This document shows positions 24,571 to 35,815 of a stretch of 64,000 nt of DNA, piece after piece. The notes below the pieces were generated by a model. It saw only the letters and a list, made by a program, of their open reading frames with translations, made no database searches and was not told where the DNA came from. The position numbers and the translations under genes were made by a program. The stretch spans positions 1,653,771 to 1,717,770 of the forward strand of contig JAJEKV010000098.1 of the NCBI GenBank assembly GCA_021234155.1. Reading direction: 5' to 3'. Positions within the stretch are counted from its first letter, which is position 1. Each line of letters starts with the position of its first letter. The stretch comes from Isoetes taiwanensis (lineage: Eukaryota > Streptophyta > Lycopodiopsida > Isoetales > Isoetaceae).

Positions 24571-27322
24571 ACGTGTCTTCTCTTGTCATGTATTCTCTTT
24601 TATTACTATGGCTACTTACAGCAAGGTAAACACCCTAATATAGATATGGTTCATTTTCCTTGTTGCCTGAGGGGCTTACTGGCTGGGAATACTACCATTC
24701 GAGCAGTCTGGCCACATAAAATAGCAGATCTAGTTACTAAAATAGCCACAAGATCTTAACCATAGTCAAATTTTACCTTGAAAAACATTAGATCTGTTGT
24801 ATACTGTATTTGATCCATTAAGTGCTTATTTGGGAAGGTACTATCATTTTCTATTCTATAAATTTAAACTATGTGTCTAATTGTCATCAATAGGGATACT
24901 TACAATAGTGTAAACACCCTAATATAGAGTTGGTTCACCTTCCTTTTTGCCTTAGAAACTTACTGGCTGGGAATACTAACTTGGAAGATGCAAATTATCG
25001 TATATCATTAACTAGTGATAGCACATAATGTAGTTATCTCTTGTATGACTATTATATTGTTAAGGGTCAAACATCTCAAGAGTATAGTAAATAAGTGCCA
25101 CTGGTTGATCTATTGTGAATACATGGACATATATCTTAATAAATAAAATTGGCTTAGGTAATAATTATGAAATGGGATAAAACTTGAGGTCTAATGTTAC
25201 CTATGGTATCTGGGTAAGCTAAACATAAGGTGGTTTGAACCATAGATACGACGAATATTGAGTTTGTTTCTTAAAAAGTGATACCAGTAGTGAAATACAG
25301 CATATGGTATAGTTGTATAAGGGAATATTCTCGTGCAAATGTCGTGGTACAGTAAAATTCGTCTAAACCCTAAATATCTGTCGGACTGTAGTACTACTAC
25401 CCGCGATGGTCATTGCGGCTAGTGCAAATCCTTACGGCCAAGGCAAACAAGCTGGATACTGACATATAGTTGTATAATCCCTGTTACGGTTATGATTGTG
25501 AATCAAGGGTTCTGTTATTTGCATGCAAATCCTGACCGATAAGAGGCACAGGTAATATTATAAGGCCAATGGCTGGGTTAAGACTCAGATCAGCTAAGCA
25601 TCATGTTTTCGTTATATATTTACTTAATACTTCTGATAATCATGGTTAACATTTGTATAAATATAATAGTTCCGTGGCTTGTATCTCTTAGTGTTTGCAA
25701 ATATGGCAGGGCGTCCAGAAGGTTCCCAGAACAAGGGACATACCAGAAGCAAGCTCATTGAGCTACTCAGAAGGTCTGGAATCGAGCATCCTAACCCACA
25801 GCCCACCAAAGCTCAACTGCTTGAGCTTTGTAGAATACATAGGATTGATCCCAATAAAGAAAGTGCTGGTACCAGCATTACAAGGTTTATCCCTGCTCTC
25901 CAGAATTGTGCAAATGCCCTCAAAGCAAGGGAAAATGCAGACAAAAATGTTGAAAATGTTGAAGTTGTTGCTGACTCCATTAATGAAGACTTCGAAGTTT
26001 CTGATGACGACCTACAGCTTAATCAGGTTGATTTATAAGCCCTTGTGTTTATTGATTTTGAAGAACTAGCATCAATTTATGGCATCAATATTGTAAGTAG
26101 TCTAGAATCTTAACCGGTTTAGGATTTCAAGGTCTTGCTCTATTTGATCTAATTTGCAAAGTCATAAATAACCATATATGATTTTCTCTGTTTGCATTAG
26201 GACATATAATAGATTTCAGCTATGTAGATCTGTATATACTGGTTCTGTTGTAATATTAAAGTTGGTAAGCATGGAATTAAGGATGGAATATATTCTATGT
26301 AGGTTATTAATACTAGGGGCATAGCTAATAAGATCAACATGGTTGTGACTGTTTTATCAAGCTGTGGACATGGTCTGTACCATTGGATTTAAACTGTGAT
26401 TTATTAGAGATGAAATAGCATATTTTCTTGGTTATTAGTAAATTTTTAGCAGTTCTAGTCACTTAAATAACCACATAGATCTTAACCATAGTCAAATTTT
26501 ACCTTGAAAAACATTAGATCTGTTGTATACTGCATTGGATCCATTTAGTGCCTATCTGGTAAGGTACCATCATTTTTTCTGTAAATTTAAACTATGTTCC
26601 TAATATGTCTGTCATTTCATATATCTTGGCAAAGATTAGCATTCTGCTGTAGTCTTGTGCTAAAATCACGGTTGTGTAAGGTATTTGATCATGTTGATCC
26701 CTTGGAAATCTGAAATAATTTTCTGTATTGGTTATTTATGGGTAAAGGGCTGAAAATGCCAAGTGTGTTTATTGCTTACCTGCTAGTCAATTTCAGAATT
26801 ACCCAGTAGGCTAATCTCTGATTTGTTTGACTGCAGGTAACCAAACACACTTCTCCCATGCATTTGCATTTGAGTGTGGTTGAGACTTGTCTTGAAGACT
26901 GAAGATCTTTTAATTTTGACATTATATTGTAACTTGTTGTATTTGCCAAAGAAACAAAAGGTAAATCTCTTTACTATTTAAGGTCATTCTGTCTTGCAAC
27001 GATTGGGAGCATTATGGACCACTACTTTTGTAAGGTTGTATGATTTCTTATGAATAACTTTTCATGGATCTTTTTATATCCCTGATTTATCGATGTACTT
27101 GCTCATTTAATTTTTCCTTCTTTTTGGTTTTAATCAAGTTTAAAGCATTATTCTACTATCTTTTTTTCATTAGCTTTCATTAGCTTTAATTTTTTCTAGA
27201 ACTGGTCAATGAAATTCGAGGTCTCTTTAAGCCTCCCCGTTAGGGGTCAGATAAGTCCATTAATCTTTTAAGGTTAATTGGATGTCTTTTCTAATTAGAG
27301 GATTAGTTTAGGCTAGGCTATA

Positions 27323-27325
<3 letters not shown>
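24568..27325 (+). repeat. right direct repeat (pseudo-LTR) of the PLE
   Basis: The second copy of the 2.76-kb repeat. It carries the intact exon 1 (25703-26026) and the start of intron 1 and ends GGCTAGGCTA(TA)n. The homology to the left repeat stops exactly where the left copy continues into the interior (TTACACCACTTC), so the downstream unit is truncated before exon 2. The (TA)n is followed at once by a poly-T tract belonging to LINE A. Confidence 0.9.
25703..26038 (+). CDS. PLE exon 1 (intact right-repeat copy), SAP/HeH-like domain
   Basis: ATG at 25703 opens a 111-codon frame ending TAA at 26036-26038. A donor-like AATCAG|GTTGAT at 26026/26027 sits only four codons before the stop, in phase 0; the exon 2 acceptor (20659 in the left unit) is also phase 0, so the 108 codons splice in frame onto exon 2. 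Residues ~17-50 (SKLIELLRRSGIEHP ... TKAQLLEL) have the helix-extended-loop-helix pattern of SAP/HeH-type DNA-binding domains; this is a resemblance, not a search result. The start MAGRPEGSQNKG is basic and Gly-rich like an AT-hook or nuclear signal. The tail is acidic (Glu/Asp/Val). An upstream in-frame TTG at 25679 is less likely. A TATATATTTACTTAA motif lies ~85 bases upstream. Confidence 0.65.
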   Translation: MAGRPEGSQNKGHTRSKLIELLRRSGIEHPNPQPTKAQLLELCRIHRIDPNKESAGTSITRFIPALQNCANALKARENADKNVENVEVVADSINEDFEVSDDDLQLNQVDL

Positions 27326-27338
<13 letters not shown>

Positions 27339-27355
<17 letters not shown>

Positions 27356-29690
27356 GAGGGCAAGGTTGGTTTTATATTTCATTTATAGAAAATACATAAA
27401 TATCTTTGCTAATAAAAGCAAAGTAAAGCAAAAAGTAAAACTACTATAATAATATAGTAGGTATGGTCCCAAGACCAATTGCATCAGAATTGAGCGTAAT
27501 ATCAAAATCTAAATATGTAGATATGAAGATATTTATATGTCTTTGTCGCTGTTATGAAGCCAAAAAGTTATCTCTGTCAGAAATAAGTCGCACTTCTGTT
27601 ACCAGGGACATCATACCAAATCCAGTATATCTTGCATTGTGAAGTCCGGGACGTCCCTCTTTCCAAACATCTTGAGCATGAAGTCCAGATCTTCTACAGT
27701 GTAATTTGTGAAATCAAGAAGAACCAGAACATGAGCTTGTCTTTTTTGCTGCCACTTATGAAATAAATTCTCAAAGTACGGTTTGAGATTATTAAACCTC
27801 CACACCTCCCTGTTTTTGAGAATCCTTTTGATAGCTTTTGCATGAACGAGTTCTCTTCTCAATTGTTTAAACATGTCTTCTGTTCAAACTTGGACAACCG
27901 GTGTGAGAATTCTTCATCCTCATATTGTGCCACTCCCATCATTCTTTTCTCCACTCCTTGTGCTATTGAGTCTCCTCATTTTTCTCTGTGTAAGACATCA
28001 TCAAAGGCATTTAAGTTAGTAAGAAAGAAATCAAAAGCGCCATGGAATCTACCAATTTTATCCCATGATCCGTCATAATTCTTTCCTCTAACTATTTTTT
28101 ATGGGACCCTTCACAGATCTCGTAATTAAATATATGAATTCTTTTTGACCCAAATCAATGATGGATTCTTTCCCTCTATCTGAATTCGGTTTCTATGTTT
28201 CCACAAAATCCAACATGCCAATTCGAGGTGTGTTGAATCGCTATTAGTATCCATGGCCGAGAATGTTATTTTCGTAATGGACCCCTGGTTTATTTGTCTT
28301 TGCCCAACTCCAAAACTCGAAAGTCTCGGCATGTAAAGACATGATTAGAAGTTTCTCTTTGGCCACAATGTAAAGGGCAAAGAGGTGAAACCTACATTGT
28401 CAAATTTAAGCCCCCTTTTCTCATTGGTTTGCAAGCTCGATGCAATAAAAGCCACTGAATGTTTTCGGTTTATTGGCAGAATACATTTTCCAACTTTTGC
28501 ATTAATTTTGGCAAAAGTTTTTTCATCCACGGTGCCACATTGCATTTTGCTTTGGATGGCTTGTGTACAATTATCTGCTTATACACCTCCTTTCTTGAAA
28601 GTATATTTCCTTCCCCGCAGTGTCCATTGGTTATAATTTTTCTTGAAATCATCTCGTGAGGCAACTATATCCATAACTTTCCTATAGATCTCCTTATCAA
28701 CTTTGTGATCCTTTGGTTTTTCGGGCTGCAATTTCCTCCCAAGTTTTCCATCTGACCGGTACCCTTAGATCCCCAAATTTCACGAGACACGCATCATGCC
28801 ATTGCATATACTTACGTGGATGTTTGAAAGCAAGACACCCTTCTTCCTCATTGCAAAGATCCAGGATGCCAAAAGAAATTGTTTTCCAAACACCTTGCAT
28901 CAATAATTGGTGGCTTATAACATAGACTAACCTCATTCCAAGCTTCAAAGATCCTCTTCAATGTTTTAGATGTTCCTGATCCTGCTTTAATCTTGAAGAA
29001 AACAGAATCCGGCAATTGGTGTGTAATTGTAGGACTTCCCACAATCTTAGATTTTTGAAGCCAGTATTTAATTAACCTCAGAGCTGGTGATGGTCTTTCA
29101 CAATAGATGGCACTCCACACCAATTTAGCTGACAATACCTGTGCCTGAATAAATAAATCCTTACACCCTAAACCACCATTCTTTTTATCCTTGACTAAAT
29201 CAGACCAAGCCACCTTATGACTGCCCTGCCAGATGAACTTCCTGATAGCTGTTTCAATCTTGTTATAGGAACCCTTGTCACCAATAATTGCTGAAGAGAA
29301 ATACACATGTGTACTACCAATCACTGCATTTGCAATTTCTACTCTTCCAGCTAATGATAATGTCCCTGGATACTTATTAAGCTTCTGTTTTATTCTTGAG
29401 ACAATTGGCTCCCATACACCTGGCAGATTTTTATTAAGAGCCAAAGGAATTCCCAAAATGGTGATAACTGTATTCTTGTCCAAAACCTTTATCCCCTGTA
29501 AGTCATGTTCCTGGGTATCCATAATGATAGCACTCTTTTTCCTATTCAGCCTGACTCCTGACACATTGCCAAAAATCTCGATTGCCTCAAGAACTAGAAT
29601 GTACAGAAGAAAGTCATGAAAGAATTTTGGAAGAAAACATAATCTCCAAAACTGAATTGATTCAATTACAAGAGCAAACCTGTGAGATAT
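27339..29690 (-). mobile_element. LINE A, 5'-truncated L1-type element (minus strand)
   Basis: A poly-T tract at 27339-27355 is the antisense poly(A) tail. Reading leftward from ~29690 the minus strand encodes the end of a plant LINE reverse transcriptase and its C-terminal part: SGVRLNRKKS after the lost YADD box, STHVYFSS, a GGLGCKDL segment (28848-29693), a KIFEAWNEV-type block continuing in another frame (28697-28948), a LWKHRNRI block (28126-28332) and a C-terminal extension (27611-27874). Frames are broken in several places. The RT N-terminus and endonuclease are missing, so this is a dead 5'-truncated copy. It is related to LINE B, which shares STHVYFSS, IFEAWN and LWKH text. Its tail lies in the (TA)n at the PLE right edge, so it is probably younger than the PLE. 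Confidence 0.8.
27611..27874 (-). CDS. LINE A C-terminal extension
   Basis: An 87-codon minus-strand frame ends ~250 bases before the poly-T tail, so it is the 3'-most coding piece of LINE A. It contains NLKPYFENLF, a HVLVLLDF stretch and NYTVEDLDFML. LINE B has a comparable terminal segment (KLKPFLLNGY ... HILDRFLFCYERLL.EDQFLHFRDIF). The similarity is modest and read by eye. I do not recognise the domain; it is not the RNase H seen in some plant L1 elements. Confidence 0.5.
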   Translation of the reverse strand: MFKQLRRELVHAKAIKRILKNREVWRFNNLKPYFENLFHKWQQKRQAHVLVLLDFTNYTVEDLDFMLKMFGKRDVPDFTMQDILDLV

Positions 29691-30345
29691 CAAGGTATTG
29701 TATTGCTTGTGTTCTCCTCTTCATGACATCTCTAACCTTTGGTGAAACTTTGGTATTGTCAAGCCAAAATTCACGAACCTGACATTTGATTGAATCATCG
29801 ATTCTATTTGATCTTGGCATCCTTCCTGCCAAAGCCCATACATTTGCTCCACTTAATGACATTATCTTCCTTCTTGCTGCAGCTTTGGATAAATTTCTTA
29901 GCTGTATCTTTAGCAATTTTGAAGAAACATTCTTGTTTATATCTCCTTTTTTGCCAACAATCATTGATAATGCTGAATGTTTTGCGACCAATTTATCTTT
30001 GCTATTAGCAGACTTTACTTCTTGAAGCCCATCTTTCAAGTTTCTGATCATTGATTTCATAACAATAACTTCGGAAGGATTTCCAATTACGGGTTCGAAA
30101 ACAGAAAAAGCATGTCATCTTGCAACAAAGCGATCACAAAAACTAATCTTTGATACGGGACCGAAGCGTTTGCCCGAATCCCGAGGATGCAATCCACCGA
30201 CACATCAACACGCTTCTTTATTTGTTTTGTGGCATAACACTGGCCAATGTCGGCATACTTGTGCTTAGAACCATCACTTCCATTGGAATTCTCACCCTCC
30301 ATGAACAGATTGAAATTGATTTGTATTTCTTGTAGATTCAATTGG
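29662..30345 (-). pseudogene. minus-strand gene fragment interrupted by LINE A
   Basis: A 132-codon frame (29662-30060) is preceded on the same strand by another (30087-30341), offset by a frameshift. Text includes SKAAARRKIMSLSGANVW, REFWLDNTKVSPKVRDVMKRR and AIQYLDISQ, after which a donor-like CACAG|GTTTGC occurs at about 29685. The FW.DNT.VSP..RDV pattern resembles regions in transposon-associated hypothetical proteins of non-seed plants and animals, but I cannot name the family. LINE A begins just beyond the donor, so the downstream exons are missing or displaced. Confidence 0.4.
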
Positions 30346-30957
30346 CATGTGTTTGCTTCTGGAATTCGTTCGGTGTTCGTCCTGTGAAAGGGGGGAATTT
30401 CGGAAAGGGAGGGACGGATCCATTCGAATTGGTTCGGTGGTTCGGTGGTTAACCAAGAATTTCGGGGGGAATGTCAGGGATGATCTTGCAATCATTGCAT
30501 ATCTGACACAAAACGACAAACCATTGTATCTTGATGTACATCTAAAATGTACCCCAAAAAAGCACAAATTCGTCCTTCAATTCAGTACGATGTACGTACA
30601 CCCTTTCATGCTTTTACCCTCCTACTTAAATAGACAAGGGGTTAGGGCTAGGGTTTCCAATTATCCCTTTAGGCATGTGGGATAATTGGGAATGGCCCAC
30701 TTGCCTTTAATGGCTAGGTGGCATAAAGGTATCTACATGGAAAGGTGTGCACCTTACTAAATGTGCACATTGGTAAATGTGCACATTAATAAATGCACAT
30801 ACCTTGCAAGTTGCCCCCCTAGGGGCTACCCACCTGGCTACACCGCGACACGCCGGTGTACGCGTCGGAGGGAGGTGGCGTGTATGCGGCGATTTGGCAA
30901 AGATATGATATCGCCCGGGGACCGTGATAATTTGTCTTTGGAACGTCACATATAGGG
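30346..30957. other. unassigned, with short GTGCACAT repeats
   Basis: No supported gene. 30.73-30.81 kb contains three close copies of AAATGTGCACAT, a self-complementary motif. The 112-codon frame at 30347-30685 has no recognisable domain. The stretch separates the minus-strand fragment from the 5'-truncated end of LINE B. Confidence 0.4.
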
Positions 30958-32731
30958 ATTCATCTGTTGCTCATAGATAAGATCATGGCGATTAATAATC
31001 TAGCCTCCTCTAGCCTCGTAATCAATGGTTCCCCCACCAGTTTTTTCCCCATAAGAAAGGGAGTTAGACAGAGATGCCCCCTGGCCCCATACCTTTTTCT
31101 ATGTGTAGCTGAAATGCTCACTAGAACTGTTAAAGGTCTTCAACAGCAAAATCTGATCCAAGGCCTGCAAATGCCAGGATCTGAGAAACAACTTACAATA
31201 ATGCAATATGCAGATGACACCTTTATCCTCCTAAAAGCTCACCAGACAAGCTTCAACCATTTGTTGGATAGCATCCAAAACTTTGCCTCTGTCTCAGGAG
31301 TGCAGTTCAATTTAAACAAATGCAGTATTGAGGAACCCCTTCACTCAATGGACACCAAAGGAATTAAAGTCAACCCTTTTAATCAAGCCATCACTCTTCT
31401 TGGGCTCCCTCTAGCTATAAATATGCCTAATAAAGAGGTCTGGAGGCCTATAGTGAATAGAATCAGAAAGAAACTTCAATCTCTCTCTCCAAATCTCTCC
31501 TTTGCTGGCAGAGCTTTAACAACTAATGTGGTGCTTGCAAGCACCCATGTCTATTTTTCCTCTGTCTTTATTGCTAATAAAGAGACCTATAATGGTATTG
31601 AAAGACGCTTCAGGGATTATGTCTGGAAAGGTATGCATTTTGTTAATTGGGATGAAATCACCCATAGTAAAAAGGAGGGAGGTCTTGGTTTCAAAATTTT
31701 GCAGAACATAGCCAAGCTCTAGGTGCCAAGTATGTACGGAAAGCAATAAATGGATGGAAATCCCCTGCCATGGAGTTCATAAGATACTGGCTGCAGATTA
31801 ATAGACCTTTTGGTATGAAAGAGTACACTCACCCACCTCCCAGACTCTGCCTACTATCAATTTAAGAGTGCCCCAAATACCTCCCCTCTCATGAGAAAAA
31901 TTTTTGAGGCCTGGAATCTAGTGGCTGAAGGCTTTGAACACAAAGATATTAATTTTGATAGTGCCAATTTTTCTCTTTTCTGGTCACCTCTATTTGCCAA
32001 ACAAAATGAGGTATGTTGGGCTCTTAAACACCCTCAGATTTGGAAAAAATGGAAACAGGCAGGTATCACTCAGCTTCAACATCTCTGGGATGGGGATAAA
32101 TGGCACAACTGGGAGCATATTAAACAGCTGATAAGAGGGAAGAGAATAGACAAGATTATCTTTGATACTATCATGGATGTTGCCGGTTCTCAAAATGAAT
32201 GCCAAAACCCCAGAAATCCGGACTGGAAGCTGAATAACTCTGATCAATACAAAGTTGCCTTAGGATACAAAGTCCTGGCCCCCTCCAAAACCATGACATG
32301 CTCTGATAAATGGCTTGTCCCCCACAAGCACTTTATGAACATTCTGAGAAACAATTGGAAATCTTACTCCCAACCCAAAGTGCAAATGTTTATCTGGAGA
32401 TGCCTGCATCATGCTCTGCCAACCAATCACAGCACGTCCAGAAGATGTAAGGATCTTCAACTCAATCCCAGATGTAAACTTTATGGACATAGTTCTTAGA
32501 CCACCAGTCATATCTTCGATTGCCCTAAAATTAGAGAGTTCTGGAGATGGTTAAATGACTATTTTAAGGTAAAAGGTCATAATATAGGCAACTGGGCCAA
32601 TTTGATGGACCTTCTAAAAGGATCTAATAAATTTCTTAACACTATTAAACAGACCGCTCTTTGGATTATCTGGAAACACGGGAATAAGGTCGATTATTCA
32701 AATCATAAGGTGGATATTGCCTGGATGAAAG

Positions 32732-32735
<4 letters not shown>
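30958..32735 (+). mobile_element. LINE B, 5' part: reverse transcriptase (plus strand)
   Basis: The element begins inside the RT, in a LLIDKIMAINN-type segment. 30967-31722 encodes the RT palm: GVRQRCPLAPYLF (canonical G replaced by R in RQGCPLAP), MQYADDTF (catalytic YADD), SGVQFNLNKC and STHVYFSS. After a frameshift near 31720, 31891-32499 and 32602 onward encode KIFEAWN, HPQIWKKW and a damaged zinc-binding region (QMFIWRCLHHALPTN, C.LYGHSS, stop, HIFDCP), then LWIIWKHGN. The coding text is cut at 32736 by the poly-T of LINE C and resumes after 35.8 kb. The EN domain is missing, and the internal stops and G-to-R change make it inactive. Confidence 0.85.
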
Positions 32736-32763
<28 letters not shown>

Positions 32764-35700
32764 TGGAAGGACGACAAACTCTTATTCAAAATTCCAGAAG
32801 AAGTACACACATAGATGCAGAGACAGGAATAAAATCTCAGCAGACAAAGTAATCCACTAAGTGCAGCCACTTATCTATGCATAAGATAAGATACCCAAAT
32901 ATTCCTCAAAAATCAAACGTTTTTTCTCAGGAGCAAGCTAAGAACATAAGTATGCCTTCACCAATCTATCTTGCGCCTCGTGAAGAAGTTGGTTGACAGT
33001 AATTGATAAGCCCTTGAAGATATACATTCGCCTTCTTTTCCAAATAGACCACAACAACCAGCCTGAAGCTAAGTGGAAAGCCTGTTGCTGCAAGTTGTTC
33101 CAAGTGGAAGGATAAATGGCGAGAAGCACTTGCTGGCTAGTTAAGACCACATGGAAGAGAGATAGTAACCATGACCAAACTAGTTGAACTTGGTCATATA
33201 GAAAAAAGCAGTGCTCGATACTCTCAACTTGCCGCTTACATAGTGGGCAGAGTTCTGAAATGCAGGGATAAAACTTATAAACCAGCACATTAACCCACAG
33301 ACATCTGTGAAGGAGTTGCCACCATAAGGTAGAAACTTTGGGATGCAGCAATTTATTCCAGACCCAGGACCACATACGCTTCCACTGAGGAGGGGGAATG
33401 CGGAGCTGCCAACCAGCCCGAGGGGGGACAATGTCAACATCAACCAGCTTTTGATATAACGAATGCACAAGACGTTGTGCATTAACAATTTGGGGATCAG
33501 TCCAAATAGGCACATCAACTGATTGTGAAGGAGCGTCTGGCAGAATGCCAGCCAGCTTTTGCCACAGAGTTCTGTCCCATCGAGATAGCATAAACTTGTC
33601 TTGTGCATTAACAATTTGGGGATCAGTCCAAATAGGCACATCAACTGATTGTGAAGGGGAGCGCCCGGAATGCCGACCGACTTTGCCACGAGTTCTCGGC
33701 CCCATCGAGATAGCATAAACTTAGTCTGAAAAGCATCCCAAGTCAACAAGTGTCCTGCCTCATACCAAGCACCAACTGTGAGAATACCAGCACGCCTCCA
33801 ACGTCGCTGAGTCAATGGATGTACAGTAGCACACAGAGGCATGTGGTTATCCAGAGCAATCCACCAACACAGAGAACCTGAATGTGGACATACACTTGGA
33901 TTAATCTTAAATAGCACACGAACTGTCTCCCAAGAATCAAGCAATTCCTTCAAGAAGGGGGAAGCATTCGGATATGGACGAACCTGATAAAAGAGACACC
34001 AAGGAAGAACTGCCCTAAGTGCCGGTTTTCCAAAAGGAATACACTGCCCAAGTGCTTGCGCAACCAATCTCATTCCAGGCGAATGTACCATACCCACCAA
34101 GTAGCGACAAATGAACTTAGATATCATAATTTTACTCTGTAAATGAAAGTCAATCATACCTAAACCTCCAGCAAATTTTGGTTTGATACATGTGGACCAC
34201 GCGACCTTCACAACTACACCTATCTAAGTACCTGCCCAAATGAAGTTACGGACAATTGCGACAACCTCTTGAAACTTTGTTTGTGAGGCAAGCACGGCAG
34301 ATGCCATATACACATGAGTGTTGCTGAGAACTTGCTTAGCAACTACTATCTGCCCTGCCAGAGAAAGCTTAGCTGTATTCCCTTAAAAAAGATGCTTATG
34401 CAGGCCTTCCATTATAACATCCCATGTATCTGAAGTAGAGATATGTATACCTACAGGAATGCCCAAGAGTTTAGTGGCCTTCCCTTGAGGCAGCACTTTC
34501 CACGGATACTTGTAAACACAAGGAGGAACATCCACATCCAAAGTCTATAAAGCAGAGCACTTTAGCCACCCAACAAGAACCCCTGATGCCAGGGAGAAAG
34601 AGTCCAGCAAAAGCTTAGCCTTCTGAAGATTATCATCCTCAGCCACTAGAAAGAGAAATGTATCATCGGCATACTGATTACACACTTCTTGAGAACCATC
34701 CTCCATAGTCAATCCCTGAATTACGCCATCTTGTGTAGCCGAAGAGAATAGCTGGGACAGTACCTCTGTCACAATGGTGAACAATAATGGGGCAAGGGGA
34801 CATCCTTGTCGAACTCCTCTACCAACAGAAAACACAGCCGACGGTTCTCCCTGAAAAAGCACAGTAGACTGAGCAGAAAGATGGAGCTTCGTAACATCTC
34901 TAGTAAACAACTCTCCAAATCCCAATGTTAGAAGGCATTTTTGTAGGAAATTCCAATCTATACTGTCATAGGCTTTAGCAAAATCCAATTTGAGATATAC
35001 AATGCGCTGACCCTTAAGACGCGCCCAATACATCCCCTCATAAGCGGCGGCCACATTATCAAGAATACAACGCTTAGGTAAAAATCCTGATTGCGTGGAG
35101 GAGATAGACTCTGCCAAGATATCCCTCACTTTCTCCGCCAAGGCCTTAGCAAAGATCTTGTACACCGTAGATAACAAAGTTATAGGCGCCAATCCGAGAT
35201 AGTTTTAGGCTCTTTGCACTTAGGAATAAGGAAAATGCAACCAGTATTGATGATCTTATCCAAGCTCCTGAACCGGCGAAACTCAGAGAAAGCATTGAAG
35301 ACGTCATCACCAAGCCAATTCCAATAAGCTTGGAAAAACTCTGCAGGAAAACCATCCAAGCCTGGGCACTTATTCTTCTTTAAAGAGTCTACAGCAGAAT
35401 GCAAATCATTGACAGTAATAGTTGATTCCAACTGAACACGCTGCTGTGGGGAAATAATAGGATGAATCTTAGATAAAATTGCCTCCTGCATGTCCTCTTG
35501 GAAGGGCAGAGACTGACCAGCAAAAAAAGCAGAGAAATGATAAAAAAGAAACTGCTTTAACTGCGCAGCATCAGAAATTTCAGAGCCATCAGGTAGAAGT
35601 AGCAAAGATATGGAGCTTGATACACGTTTTCTCCTTGCCGCCTTAAAGAAGAAGTGAGAGCACCTATCTCCTAATTTAAACCAATCCAAACCGGCCTTAA

Positions 35701-35815
35701 CGCGAGCTTGAGTTGCATGTATCGATTCAATGTTTCTTATTTCTGCCAATAGCTCTTTCTCTCGAATACCTGATGTAGGGGCCTGTGAACGACACATTTG
35801 AAGCTCCATATACAA
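32736..35815 (-). mobile_element. LINE C, 5'-truncated L1-type element nested in LINE B
   Basis: A 29-base poly-T (32736-32764) is the antisense tail. On the minus strand, from ~35815: a pre-RT linker (GDRCSHFFFKAARRKR), CPGLDGFPAEFF, IPKCKEPKTISDWR (35180-35815), then in another frame ITLLSTVYKIFAKALAEKV, FLPKRCILDNV, KLDFAKAYDSIDW (box A), GVRQGCPLAPLLF and NQYADDTFLFL (34545-35192), then after a broken stretch the thumb/connection and a zinc-binding C-terminus (LWWQLLHRCLW, CPLCKRQVESIEHCFF; 32938-34211). Canonical catalytic motifs are all present, but at least three frameshifts or stops break it and the endonuclease is absent. It sits inside LINE B, so it is the younger of the two. Confidence 0.88.
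33478..33728. repeat. ~125-bp tandem duplication inside LINE C
   Basis: Two adjacent copies start GTGCATTAACAATTTGGGGA (33478-33602 and 33603-33728). They encode the SQSVDVPIWTDPQIVNAQ peptide twice. The first ~55 bases and the last ~25 bases match almost perfectly, while the middle differs at CAG/CTG sites (CCAGCCAGC versus CCGACCGAC; TTCTGTCCC versus TTCTCGGCCCC). It could be a real tandem duplication or an assembly artefact joining two differently corrected reads. Confidence 0.85.

Larger units (their letters stand above)
17778..27325 (+). mobile_element. Penelope-like retroelement with 2.76-kb direct terminal repeats
   Basis: Two long direct repeats (17778-20541 and 24568-27325) bracket a ~4 kb interior holding an intact reverse transcriptase frame of Penelope-like (PLE) type. 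Features used: the RT order (an ADKASNN-like box, a LPY...KAHK box, box A Asp, GIPMG, YMDD followed by a NN dipeptide, and a late YDKR) matches PLEs and not Ty1/Ty3 or LINE RTs. No gag, protease, integrase, RNase H or primer-binding site was found. (AT)n runs lie at the left edge, between interior and right repeat, and at the right edge. In PLEs such repeats are known as pseudo-LTRs and often reflect partial tandem copies; read that way, one complete unit (17778-24567) is followed by a truncated second unit. The right edge meets the poly-T tail of LINE A. Confidence 0.82.

Noticed and set aside
17778-27325. Reading the element as an LTR retrotransposon because of its long direct repeats
   Set aside because: No TG...CA ends, primer-binding site, gag, protease, integrase or RNase H; the RT motifs are of Penelope-like type.
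32602-32814. ORF running from LINE B text through a poly-Phe stretch
   Set aside because: The Phe run is the LINE C poly-T tail read in frame; the fusion is accidental.
35785-35815. A clear target-site duplication for LINE C
   Set aside because: GAAAGTAGC at 32727-32735 has only a weak partial match (GAAGCT) near the other end; not convincing.
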